DNA of 64,000 nt from Clostridia bacterium (lineage in GTDB: Bacteria > Bacillota > Clostridia > Christensenellales > UBA1242): positions 186,001 to 250,000 of the forward strand of contig CAAGAD010000005.1 in NCBI GenBank assembly GCA_900767715.1, in the 5' to 3' direction. Positions 33,332 to 41,533 of the stretch are shown piece by piece. The notes beneath the pieces were generated by a model, which did no database searches, had not been told where the DNA came from, and was given only the letters and a program-made list of their open reading frames with translations. Each line of letters opens with the position of its first letter. The first letter of the stretch is position 1. The translations under genes were made by a program, and so were the position numbers.

Positions 33332-36016
33332 ATGAATTTTGCGCAAAAGATTAAAAACATATTTCTATTATCTTACACAGAAAAAAAGCATAAAACACGT
33401 TTATGCTTTTTGTTCATTATTTTATCGGCATTGCTAGTAATCTTTTTGCCTATGACTGTCACGGGCAAAAGTTTAATTTGGCATTTGGACGGGCTTATGC
33501 AACACGCCACCTTTTTGCAAAATTTTGTGCAGAATGGCTGGCTCAGTCGCGTAGGCGAGTTTGATTTCAGCGCGGGGCTTGGCGCGGACTATTTGGGCAG
33601 TTATTCCTATTATATGATTTTCGACCCATTCAACGTGTTTTTGTATTTGCCATTCAGCGTTGAATTTAACTATTCACTCATTATCGTTCTTAAATTCGTG
33701 CTTACCGCTTGGCTAATGTTCGGCTATTTGAAGAGTAAGGGAATTTCACCGGAAACTAACATCATCGCCAGCACGCTATATATGTTGGGCGGTTTCGCGC
33801 TTATGTCTTATGTACGCCACCCATTCTTCGCAACTGGACCTATGTATTTGCCATTGATTATTTGGGGAATTGACAACATTCTCGACGGCAAAAAACCATA
33901 TCTTCTCATTCTCGGCGTGGTCGCAAGCATATTCAGTTCATTCTATTTCGTGTTTATGTCATCGGTGTTTGCCGTGGTTTACACGATTTTGAAAGTCTGC
34001 CTTGACGCCAAAAGAAAGAACTACACATTTTGGTCGGGGTTTTGGCAGATATGCAAAGTAGGGCTTTGGTATCTGTTGGGCATATTGATTTCCGCGGTAT
34101 TCTTGTTGCCAGTGGCTGTCAACTTTATTCGCAGTGCGAAATCACAAGGCGCAGGCATAAAGTTGTTCAATCTTAAATATTTTTTCTCTCTCGCTATCTC
34201 TGCCAACATTATGTATCCGGCAGGCGAATACACGCCACTATTCTATACTGTTGCAATATTCGCAATCATTGCTTGGAGTTTTCGTCGCAAAAATCCGGAA
34301 ACAAAAACCTACCGCGTTATGCTAATCGTCCTTGCGATTGGTCTGTTCGTGCCGATAGTTGGCTATATTTTTAACTTTATGAACTATGTCAGTAACCGTT
34401 GGGTTTATCTATTGCAATTCTGCACATTCGTGCTTGTGGCATATATGCTTGACGATATGAAGTCTAACGCCATTGAAATAGGTGATGTCAAAGCGTCTAA
34501 TAGAGTGGTGCTTGCCGAGTTGGGTTTGGGTTTAATCTTCGTGTTTGCATACTTGTTCAGCCTTGGACTGAAAAAGTCCGCTTGGCTGATAGCCCTAGCC
34601 AGCCTTGGCATAGTTGCTGTTTGCGTGGCAGTTGTCTTGCTAGCGAAGAAGATAAAATCCACCACCGAAATGAACAAAATTGAAAAATGGTTCACCAAGC
34701 GTCACAACGCAATGATAATCACGCTAGTGTTGACCATTGTGTGCGCATTCGGTTACAACGTCGGCTACTCAATAACGTTCAAACATTATGGCGAATTGAA
34801 CAAACAGCAAACCGCCATCGAAAAGACGTTCAGCCGTGAGAAAGAAACAGAGTTCTATCGCGTTGACAAACAAAACAAAAAACAGCCATATTTCGACTAT
34901 CCAAATAGGGCAGTGGTAAACGATTATTATTCAACCTATTATTACAACACAGTCGTTCCGGCGGAAACAGAGAAGTTTTTGGAAGCGGTCGGCGTATATA
35001 ATACCTTGAATATGCGCGGTATTGTTGGTTTGGGCAATAGCGTGCCATTGCAAGCGTTGATGTCGGTCAAATATTATCAGTCTAACGGCTATGTGCCTTA
35101 TGGGTTCACCAGCACCACGATTGACGGCGGTGAGATACTAAAAAATGATAACTATGTTCCATTCGGTTTCGTTTATGACAAGGAAATGTCCCGCGCCGAA
35201 TTTTACAGCTTATCTTATGTTGAACGCCAATACGCAATGCTTGAATACGCAGTCGTTGACAAAGACGTTGAGAGTGGATACACAGCGCAAGGCGTAGAAT
35301 TGCCAGTGATGGTTGAAAGCAATGAATTTGACATTGACGGCACTAGATATTTTGCCGATAAGGGCGAAAAGATAACTCTCAACATCTCCAACGCTTTGAA
35401 CAAAGAAGTGTATTTGCAACTCAATCACTTTGAGAGTATTGACAATTACGTGTACATCATTGTAGATAATGGCAAGATTAAATATCACCAGCGCATTGCG
35501 GGGAAAGGAGTACAGACGTTTAGCGGAATCTATGATTACGTCTATGATTTGGGCGTTGCAGACAGCGACAATATGACAGTAACTATTGCTTGCGACAGCA
35601 ACAGCGAGTTTGATTTGGCGAGTTTTAGCGCATATGGTTACGACCTAACGGATTTTGGTGCGAAATGCGCCGACCTTGCCGACGAACATATGACAGACTA
35701 CAAGTTCGACGGCAATCGATTCACTGGCAAAGTGAATATGACAAACGCTGGTCGAGTTTTCTTGTCCATTCCTAACGTCGCTGGCTGGACAGCCAAGGTT
35801 GACGGCGTGGAAGTGAAAATCGACACAACTAATGTGGCATTTATGAGTCTAAAACTTGACGCCGGCGAACACACTATCGAACTCAATTATCGCACTCCAT
35901 ATCTCAAACAAAGTGGTTACATTTCGGTTGTTGGATTGGGTTTCTTGGGCGGTTTCGTCATTGGTGACATCATTTTCACTGCAGTCAAGAAGCGAAAAGC
36001 CCGCAAAACGAAATAA
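33332..36016 (+). CDS. YfhO family membrane glycosyltransferase (GT-C type)
   Basis: An 894-aa protein with about twelve spans in the first 480 residues and a large extracytoplasmic C-terminal domain, ending with one last span (SGYISVVGLGFLGGFVIGDI) and basic tail. The early segment IWHLDGLMQH carries the conserved Asp-Gly motif of YfhO, and the soluble part ends with IPNVAGWTAKVDGVEV, both typical. It is predicted to transfer the lipid-linked sugar to an acceptor outside the membrane; in Bacillus the acceptor is lipoteichoic acid. The acceptor here is unknown. It lies 3 nt after the GT2 gene. Confidence 0.9.
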   Translation: MNFAQKIKNIFLLSYTEKKHKTRLCFLFIILSALLVIFLPMTVTGKSLIWHLDGLMQHATFLQNFVQNGWLSRVGEFDFSAGLGADYLGSYSYYMIFDPFNVFLYLPFSVEFNYSLIIVLKFVLTAWLMFGYLKSKGISPETNIIASTLYMLGGFALMSYVRHPFFATGPMYLPLIIWGIDNILDGKKPYLLILGVVASIFSSFYFVFMSSVFAVVYTILKVCLDAKRKNYTFWSGFWQICKVGLWYLLGILISAVFLLPVAVNFIRSAKSQGAGIKLFNLKYFFSLAISANIMYPAGEYTPLFYTVAIFAIIAWSFRRKNPETKTYRVMLIVLAIGLFVPIVGYIFNFMNYVSNRWVYLLQFCTFVLVAYMLDDMKSNAIEIGDVKASNRVVLAELGLGLIFVFAYLFSLGLKKSAWLIALASLGIVAVCVAVVLLAKKIKSTTEMNKIEKWFTKRHNAMIITLVLTIVCAFGYNVGYSITFKHYGELNKQQTAIEKTFSREKETEFYRVDKQNKKQPYFDYPNRAVVNDYYSTYYYNTVVPAETEKFLEAVGVYNTLNMRGIVGLGNSVPLQALMSVKYYQSNGYVPYGFTSTTIDGGEILKNDNYVPFGFVYDKEMSRAEFYSLSYVERQYAMLEYAVVDKDVESGYTAQGVELPVMVESNEFDIDGTRYFADKGEKITLNISNALNKEVYLQLNHFESIDNYVYIIVDNGKIKYHQRIAGKGVQTFSGIYDYVYDLGVADSDNMTVTIACDSNSEFDLASFSAYGYDLTDFGAKCADLADEHMTDYKFDGNRFTGKVNMTNAGRVFLSIPNVAGWTAKVDGVEVKIDTTNVAFMSLKLDAGEHTIELNYRTPYLKQSGYISVVGLGFLGGFVIGDIIFTAVKKRKARKTK

Positions 36017-36023
36017 AAAATCA

Positions 36024-36039
36024 ATCTTTAATTAAAGAT
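36024..36039. repeat. 16-bp perfect palindrome after yfhO
   Basis: ATCTTTAATTAAAGAT is perfectly palindromic. It has no T-run on the + strand; it may be a weak terminator or a protein-binding site. Confidence 0.4.
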
Positions 36040-36056
36040 AAATCAAACGAAAAGAG

Positions 36057-36085
36057 TTGAAAACATTTTTAAATTATGCTATTAT
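36057..36085 (+). promoter_or_regulatory. Sigma-A promoter of lysS
   Basis: TTGAAA (36057-36062), 17 bp, TATTAT (36080-36085), then AAGGGA before the ATG at 36107. Confidence 0.7.
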
Positions 36086-36106
36086 ACGGCTTATAAGGGA
36101 AAAACT

Positions 36107-37603
36107 ATGGAAAATAATCAAAATATTGAACTAACTGAACAACAGATTGCTGAACGCGAAGCCAACGAAGTTAAGGCTCGCCGTGAAAAGATTATGGCAA
36201 TGAAAGAGAACGGACTTATCGCATACAAAGATAAATTCGACCGCACTCACACCATTGCCGAAGCACGCCAACTCAACGATGGCGATAAATGCCGTGTTTG
36301 TGGTCGTGTGACTGGTCGTCGCGGATTTGGCAAACTTATGTTCTTGGACTTGTACGATGTTTATGGCAAAATCCAACTCGAACTTACACTCAACAATCTA
36401 GGTGAAGAGAAATTCACAGAAATAAAAAAATATCTTGACCAAGGCGACTTTGTGGGTGTTGATGGTGAAATCTGCCACACCAAAGTAGGCGAGTTGACCG
36501 TGCGTGCGTTCGACTTTGTCATTTTGACCAAAGCGCTCCGCCCATTGCCAGAAAAGTTCCACGGTGTCAAGGACGACGATATTCGCTATCGTCAAAGATA
36601 TTTGGACTGCATCTCCAATGAATCGACTCGCGAAACACTCAAAACTCGCCTAAAGGCTATCAAGTTCATTCGCGACTTTATGGACAGCCACGGCTTTGTG
36701 GAAGTAGAAACTCCAATTTTGCAAGGTGTTGCCAGTGGCGCGGCAGCCAAACCATTCATCACCAAACACAACGCGCTCAACAAGGATTTCTATTTGCGCA
36801 TTGCCCCAGAACTCGCACTGAAAGAGATTATTGCGTGCGGATTCGACCGTGTGTACGAAATCGGCAAGAACTTCCGTAACGAAGGTATGGACCCTAGCCA
36901 TTTGCAAGAATTCACTGTCATTGAATGGTATGCAGCATATTGGAATTATGAAGACAATATTAAATTCTCAACCGACCTTTTCCAAGGTCTTGTGCAACAC
37001 ATCAAGGGTAGTTTGAAGTTTGAATATCAAGGCGTTGAACTAGATTTCGGGAACATTTGCCACATCAATTATTGCGAAGAACTCAGCAAACTTATCGGTT
37101 CAAACATTTTGGACTTTACAGATATGGAGAATTTGAAGAGCGTTATCAAGTCGAAGCACCTTGTCGATGAAAACGAACTCGAAAGCGCAAAATCTTTGCC
37201 AGCAACTATCGACTTGCTCTTTAAGAAGGCTTTGCGCAACAGCCTAATTCAACCTTGCATCGTTTACAACTATCCAGCCTGCCTTGTGCCTTTGGCTAGA
37301 CGAAACGACAAAGACCCACGCGTGATAGATATGTTCCAGTTCGTAGTCAATGGCTGGGAAATGGACAAGGCGTACAGTGAATTGGTTGACCCAATCACTC
37401 AACGTGAAGCCTTTGAAGAACAAGCGCGCAACCGTGCCAATGGTGACGAAGAGTCATTCGGCGTGGACGAAGACTTCTTGCTAGCAATGGAACACGGTAT
37501 GCCACCAATCAGTGGTTTGGGCATTGGCATTGACCGACTCATTGCACTTTTGACTAACCAAGAAACATTGCGTGATGTAATTTTCTTCCCAATGGTAAAA
37601 TAA
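36107..37603 (+). CDS. lysS: Lysyl-tRNA synthetase, class II
   Basis: The N-terminal OB-fold anticodon domain (VCGRVTGRRGFGKLMFLDLYD) is followed by the class II core: motif 1 around IRDFMDSHGFVEVETPIL, motif 2 FRNEGMDPSHLQEFTVIEWY, motif 3 GLGIGIDRLIALL. The length of 498 aa is typical. It is a single-gene unit with its own promoter and terminator. Confidence 0.98.
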   Translation: MENNQNIELTEQQIAEREANEVKARREKIMAMKENGLIAYKDKFDRTHTIAEARQLNDGDKCRVCGRVTGRRGFGKLMFLDLYDVYGKIQLELTLNNLGEEKFTEIKKYLDQGDFVGVDGEICHTKVGELTVRAFDFVILTKALRPLPEKFHGVKDDDIRYRQRYLDCISNESTRETLKTRLKAIKFIRDFMDSHGFVEVETPILQGVASGAAAKPFITKHNALNKDFYLRIAPELALKEIIACGFDRVYEIGKNFRNEGMDPSHLQEFTVIEWYAAYWNYEDNIKFSTDLFQGLVQHIKGSLKFEYQGVELDFGNICHINYCEELSKLIGSNILDFTDMENLKSVIKSKHLVDENELESAKSLPATIDLLFKKALRNSLIQPCIVYNYPACLVPLARRNDKDPRVIDMFQFVVNGWEMDKAYSELVDPITQREAFEEQARNRANGDEESFGVDEDFLLAMEHGMPPISGLGIGIDRLIALLTNQETLRDVIFFPMVK

Positions 37604-37631
37604 AAAAAGTAGGCGTTTAGCCTATTTTTTT
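37603..37631 (+). terminator. Terminator of lysS
   Basis: Stem AAAAAGTAGGC / GCCTATTTTTT (one G-T pair) with loop GTTTA and T-run. Confidence 0.8.
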
Positions 37632-37673
37632 AGGTAAAAAAACAACAATTTTCAAAATTTGGCGTGCTTTCAT

Positions 37674-37702
37674 TTTACAAATTGACAATAAAGTCGTATA
37701 AT
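37674..37702 (+). promoter_or_regulatory. Sigma-A promoter of the exported protein gene
   Basis: TTTACA (37674-37679), 17 bp, TATAAT (37697-37702). The leader is about 70 nt. Confidence 0.6.
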
Positions 37703-37778
37703 TCAATTAATTGTTGAAAAATGTAAATTATTGGTGTAATTTGCATTAGAAATATTTTATACAAAAGATGAATGCGTA

Positions 37779-38378
37779 ATGTTTAATAATAAGAGAAAGA
37801 GTCCGCTCATTTTGGCTTTTATGTTTGTTTTGTCGGTGATGTCGTCAATGGTTGCTTTTAGCAATGCAAGCGACAGTTCGGCATACAGCGAGCCCGAACT
37901 GGTCGCCGTGGTCACCAGTTTGGACGTATGTCTTGACCTTGTTGTCAACAGTGACGATTGGTCGATTTGTGGCGTGAAATATTTTCCTATTGAATACGTC
38001 GTCAAGAAAGGCGAAATGTATTTGCAAGCCGACGGCGGTTATTCTTTGGCGTCTAATAGTTTCGCGTTGGTCAGCGAAATTAGAGTAATTGACAGCGTTT
38101 TGGAAGATGACTTTGACGGCTCTGTCTATGAGATAACTTGGAAATGGAACGAGAACGTAACCGAAGAGTTTTACATACTCGGCGAGGACATTCCGCATTC
38201 AAAATTCTATAAGACTGGCTCAATTATCACTGCCGAAACGCTCAAAATTTACGAGTACTCGTTCGGTCGCGAAATGGTGGCAACGCCAGCCACCGCGCTT
38301 GACATCAGGTCGCATTATGAAGCGCGCGGTTTGACTCCAACATTTACCTACACAATCACAAGCACAGAGCATATTTAA
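37779..38378 (+). CDS. Exported protein of unknown function
   Basis: A 199-aa protein with an N-terminal signal peptide: basic NNKRKS, hydrophobic core LILAFMFVLSVMSSMVAF and an NASDSSA cleavage-like region. The mature part looks beta-rich and acidic, with two Cys (VCLDLV and SICGVK) that could form a disulfide. No membrane anchor or sorting signal is visible at the C-terminus. I do not recognise a family. No clear ribosome-binding site precedes the ATG. The unit has its own promoter and terminator. Confidence 0.7.
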   Translation: MFNNKRKSPLILAFMFVLSVMSSMVAFSNASDSSAYSEPELVAVVTSLDVCLDLVVNSDDWSICGVKYFPIEYVVKKGEMYLQADGGYSLASNSFALVSEIRVIDSVLEDDFDGSVYEITWKWNENVTEEFYILGEDIPHSKFYKTGSIITAETLKIYEYSFGREMVATPATALDIRSHYEARGLTPTFTYTITSTEHI

Positions 38379-38405
38379 AAGAACTCATAATGAGTTCTTT
38401 TTTTT
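38377..38405. terminator. Terminator serving the exported protein gene and possibly the antisense small gene
   Basis: Eleven-base-pair stem AAAAGAACTCA / TGAGTTCTTTT with a 3-nt loop. T-run on + strand; on the - strand it is followed by TTTTAAATAT, so it may also stop transcription from 38535. Confidence 0.75.
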
Positions 38406-38520
38406 AAAAATAGTTGTTAATAATATAGTTGGCGACTGCGGTAGTTGTGATGCCATTTGACCATTTGCACCTATTACAGCCCCGTCGCCAGTCGTAATAG
38501 CAAAATCTATACAAATTCAT
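38404..38520 (-). CDS. 38-residue antisense-oriented small protein
   Basis: On the - strand GGGAGG (38535-38530) lies 9 nt before an ATG at 38520. The product is 38 aa with three Cys and many aromatics: FCYYDWRRGCNRCKW then NGITTTAVANYI. A longer in-frame start at 38589 has no ribosome-binding site and lies upstream of the promoter found here. It has a promoter, a ribosome-binding site and a terminator in under 170 bp, with nothing on the other strand. The C-x2-C and upstream Cys could bind metal. Family unknown. Confidence 0.6.
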   Translation of the reverse strand: MNLYRFCYYDWRRGCNRCKWSNGITTTAVANYIINNYF

Positions 38521-38541
38521 AGTCACACACCTCCCATAACC

Positions 38542-38570
38542 ATAGTATTCAAACTCCCAAAATTCGCCAA
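38542..38570 (-). promoter_or_regulatory. Promoter of the antisense small gene
   Basis: On the - strand TTGGCG (38570-38565), 17 bp, TACTAT (38547-38542). The predicted transcript start is next to GGGAGG. Confidence 0.55.
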
Positions 38571-38634
38571 AACTTGCACGCGCGCTCATAAGTAATTATT
38601 TGTTTAGTGCATAAGATAGTAGCAAGGGGAAAAT

Positions 38635-39333
38635 ATGAAAGAGTTATGCATTGCGTGTCGCAAGGACAATGCTGAAATGCTGAATGATTTGGATAAGTAT
38701 ATGAAGACTAGTCATTGCAAAATTGTAACTAGTTTCAGTGATAACAACTTTGATTATCTATTATTTGCGGACAATACCGATTATACGGGTAAAAACCGCC
38801 TAAAATCTGCCTTTTTGGAATATTTCATAAATGAATTCAAGTACAACTACATAATGCGAAAAATCGGCATTGAAGGCAATTTTTTTTATAAATGTTGCGT
38901 AAAAGTACTCGCGCTTTTTGACCGCGAAACAGATGAAAAGTTTTTGCTCAACAATGTGAGTTTCACGGGCAAAATGTATCTCGATAGTTTTGCCGAATTT
39001 CGTCTGCCTAGCCTTATGAAAAGGTGGGACGAAATCGCCGACCTAGCGCGCGACAATCGTTTTTACGCACTCGACTTTGAAGATTTGAGCACGCTTATAG
39101 GGTTTTTGGTGAGCACTATGCCACAACAGGCGAGCGTGGTGCAGATAAATTTCGGGCAGAACAGTTATGTGGTCAAGTATGGTACCAATATGCGCGAGTA
39201 CAAGTCGCGCCTTGACCTTGTCACCGCCATATTGCGATTGTGCCCAGCCACTCTCGAACTGCGTGGCGAAGTTGATGCTGACGTACAAACTTTTTTGAAT
39301 ATGTGCTTTGTGGGCAGAGAAAAAAGTTTATAA
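38635..39333 (+). CDS. YtxC-like sporulation protein
   Basis: A 232-aa protein directly upstream of thrS, where ytxC sits in Bacillus. The segment YLDSFAEFRLPSLMKRWDEIADLARD resembles the conserved FxxFR-x-x-x-Y core of YtxC. It is shorter than the Bacillus protein (about 280 aa). AGGGG precedes the ATG. YtxC is annotated as a sporulation protein but its role is not known. Identification depends on both position and this motif. Confidence 0.6.
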   Translation: MKELCIACRKDNAEMLNDLDKYMKTSHCKIVTSFSDNNFDYLLFADNTDYTGKNRLKSAFLEYFINEFKYNYIMRKIGIEGNFFYKCCVKVLALFDRETDEKFLLNNVSFTGKMYLDSFAEFRLPSLMKRWDEIADLARDNRFYALDFEDLSTLIGFLVSTMPQQASVVQINFGQNSYVVKYGTNMREYKSRLDLVTAILRLCPATLELRGEVDADVQTFLNMCFVGREKSL

Positions 39334-39359
39334 AATGCGAGAAAAGTTGGCAATAATTA

Positions 39360-39388
39360 TTGACAAACCATATATTAAAGTCTAAAAT
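39360..39388 (+). promoter_or_regulatory. Sigma-A promoter of the thrS T-box leader
   Basis: TTGACA (39360-39365), 17 bp, TAAAAT (39383-39388), giving a transcript start near 39395. Confidence 0.75.
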
Positions 39389-39394
39389 ATAGAC

Positions 39395-39612
39395 AACTGA
39401 ATACATTGTTGACGTTAGACAAGTAGGTCAAAGGGAAAGGTTATAGAGAATGTCGCTCGTGGGCTGTAAGGCGACTAACACTTGCTTTGATTGAAACCAC
39501 TAACCGAAATGTGAGTAGGCAAGCCCTACAATTAAGTGACCCGCAAGGGTAAATAAGGTGGAACCGCGGAGTAATTCGTCCTTATACTGATAAGTATAGG
39601 GCGATTTTTATT
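39395..39612 (+). promoter_or_regulatory. T-box riboswitch controlling thrS
   Basis: The T-box core AAGGTGGAACCGCG is at 39555-39568. Stem I spans roughly 39430-39520 and includes AGAGAATG. A terminator hairpin (39576-39604, arms TCGTC...TATACT and AGTATAGGGCGA, loop GATA) is followed by TTTTT. An uncharged tRNA-Thr would stabilise the antiterminator, in which the T-box pairs with the 5' arm of the terminator, and allow thrS expression. A Thr codon (ACC or ACT) at 39496-39501 is the likely specifier; I did not fold the structure. Confidence 0.95.
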
Positions 39613-39626
39613 TATAAGGAGAAATT

Positions 39627-41351
39627 ATGGAAAAAGAAGAAATTGAAAAGTGCAGACATAGCCTAGCACACATAATGGCACAAGCAATCAAGCGTCTTTA
39701 TCCAGACACCAAATTTGCCATTGGACCAGCCATTGACAATGGTTGCTATTATGACATCGAAACTAGCAAGCCACTCACACCAGACGACTTCAAACCTATT
39801 GAAAAACTGATGACTCAACTCATCAACTCAAACGAAGAGTTCGTCCGCACAGAGATTAGCCGTGACGAAGCGCTAAAGATGTTTGCCGACCAACCATACA
39901 AAGTGGAACTCATCAACGACTTGCCAGCCGACGCTACAATAACTACTTACACTTGTGGTGATTTCACAGATTTGTGCCGTGGCCCACACGTTGAAAAGAG
40001 TAGCAAACTCGCCAACTGGGGCTTTAAAATCAACAAACTAGCCGGCGCATACTGGCGTGGCGATGAGCATAACAAAATGCTCACACGCGTGTATTTGCAC
40101 GCTTTCCCAACCAAGCAAGAATTGTTTGACTACGAGCGCCGTATGGAAGAAGCCTTGAAACGCGACCACCGTAAACTCGGTCAACAACTTGACTTGTTCT
40201 TCATCAGCGACTATGCACAAGGTATGCCTTTCTTTATGCCACGTGGCGTGACAATCTTGAACGAACTCATTGCTTACTGGCGTGAAATGCACCAAAAGGC
40301 AGGCTATCAAGAGATTATGACTCCTATGGCAATGAACCGCGCACTTTGGGAAACAAGCGGACACTGGGACCACTACAAGAAGAATATGTACACCTTCAAA
40401 GTGGAAGGAGAAGACTTCGCAATTAAGCCTATGAACTGCCCAGGCTGTATGCTTTATTACAAAGAACGTATGCATTCATACAAAGACTTGCCAATGCGCA
40501 TAGGCGAACTAGGCAAGGTTCACCGTCACGAAGCCAGTGGCACATTGCACGGCTTGTTTAGAGTGCGTTGCTTTACTCAAGACGATGCTCACATCATTAT
40601 GACCACTGACCAAATCGAGAGCGAAGTGGCTGGCGTTTTGGCACTTGTAGATAAGATGTATTCAACTTTCGGCCTTAAATATCACCTTGAACTCTCAACA
40701 ATGCCAGACGACCACATTGGAGATGTAAGAGATTGGGAACTTGCCGAAGACAAACTTAAAAAGGCACTCAACCACATCGGCAAAGATTTCGTCATCAACG
40801 AAGGCGACGGCGCGTTCTATGGCCCAAAGATTGACATTCACATCGAAGACGCAATCGGCAGAACTTGGCAGTGTGGCACAATCCAACTCGATATGCAGTT
40901 GCCAAAGAGATTTAACCTTGAATACACAGACAAGGACGGTCAAAAGAAAGAACCTATTATGATTCACCGCGTGATTTATGGTTCAATCGAGCGTTTCTTC
41001 GGCATTATCACCGAGAACTTTGCCGGCGCATTCCCAACTTGGCTTGCTCCAGAGCAGGTGAGAGTGATGAACATTGCAGAGAGCAGTCAGCCTTATGCCA
41101 AACAAATCGCTGAAAAACTCGAAAACGCAGGCATTCGCGTAACTCTCGACGACCGCAATGAGAAAATCGGCTACAAAATCCGTGAAGGTGCATCAATGAA
41201 ATTGCCATATATGGTGGTTTTGGGCGACCAAGAAGCACAAAATGGCACAATCACAGTGCGTATGCGTGGCAATAAGGAGTTGAAAGACATCACGGTTGAC
41301 GAGTTTATCGCTCGCGTGAAGGACGAAATCAAAAATCGTACTTTAAATTAA
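39627..41351 (+). CDS. thrS: Threonyl-tRNA synthetase lacking the TGS domain
   Basis: A class II synthetase. It starts directly at the editing domain (RHSLAHIMAQAIKRLYP, with HxxxH zinc-type residues) and lacks the usual ~60-residue N-terminal TGS domain, so it is 574 aa rather than ~640. The catalytic core has MNCPGCMLYYKERMHSY (zinc Cys), motif 2 GKVHRHEASGTLHGLFRVR and motif 3 HRVIYGSIERFF; the anticodon domain ends the protein. A strong AAGGAG precedes ATG 39627, and no upstream in-frame start could add the TGS domain because the T-box terminator is there. Confidence 0.97.
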   Translation: MEKEEIEKCRHSLAHIMAQAIKRLYPDTKFAIGPAIDNGCYYDIETSKPLTPDDFKPIEKLMTQLINSNEEFVRTEISRDEALKMFADQPYKVELINDLPADATITTYTCGDFTDLCRGPHVEKSSKLANWGFKINKLAGAYWRGDEHNKMLTRVYLHAFPTKQELFDYERRMEEALKRDHRKLGQQLDLFFISDYAQGMPFFMPRGVTILNELIAYWREMHQKAGYQEIMTPMAMNRALWETSGHWDHYKKNMYTFKVEGEDFAIKPMNCPGCMLYYKERMHSYKDLPMRIGELGKVHRHEASGTLHGLFRVRCFTQDDAHIIMTTDQIESEVAGVLALVDKMYSTFGLKYHLELSTMPDDHIGDVRDWELAEDKLKKALNHIGKDFVINEGDGAFYGPKIDIHIEDAIGRTWQCGTIQLDMQLPKRFNLEYTDKDGQKKEPIMIHRVIYGSIERFFGIITENFAGAFPTWLAPEQVRVMNIAESSQPYAKQIAEKLENAGIRVTLDDRNEKIGYKIREGASMKLPYMVVLGDQEAQNGTITVRMRGNKELKDITVDEFIARVKDEIKNRTLN

Positions 41352-41369
41352 AAAATATCTAAAAAACTA

Positions 41370-41398
41370 TTGACAGAATATTTTGTTAGTGGTATCAT
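41370..41398 (+). promoter_or_regulatory. Sigma-A promoter of infC-rpmI-rplT
   Basis: TTGACA (41370-41375), 17 bp, TATCAT (41393-41398), giving a start near 41405. Confidence 0.8.
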
Positions 41399-41404
41399 AA
41401 CACA

Positions 41405-41522
41405 GAAAGCAGAAGACTCCACTTCTCACCCCAGAGCAAATGCGCGACGGCGGTAAAAATTCGTTATAGAAATATAACTTCTTTCGTTTTTAGTGGGTCT
41501 TCTTGTAAGTCCCACTTTTTTT
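41405..41522 (+). promoter_or_regulatory. infC operon leader with terminator and antiterminator (L20-leader type)
   Basis: The terminator stem AGTGGG (41492-41497) / CCCACT (41511-41516) is extended inside by CTT/AAG and followed by seven T. Upstream, AGAAGACTCCACT (41411-41423) is complementary, with one extra T, to AGTGGGTCTTCT (41492-41503), which contains the 5' arm of the terminator. These two pairings exclude each other, the layout of an attenuator. In Bacillus the same leader is controlled by ribosomal protein L20. Confidence 0.75.
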
Positions 41523-41533
41523 GGAGGTATGTT

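Noticed and set aside
37682..37702. TTGACA with TATAAT before the exported protein gene
   Set aside because: Spacing is only 9 bp, which cannot work; TTTACA at 37674 gives a proper 17-bp spacer with the same -10.
38521..38589. Longer 61-codon start for the antisense small gene
   Set aside because: The upstream ATG has no ribosome-binding site and lies upstream of the predicted promoter and transcription start.
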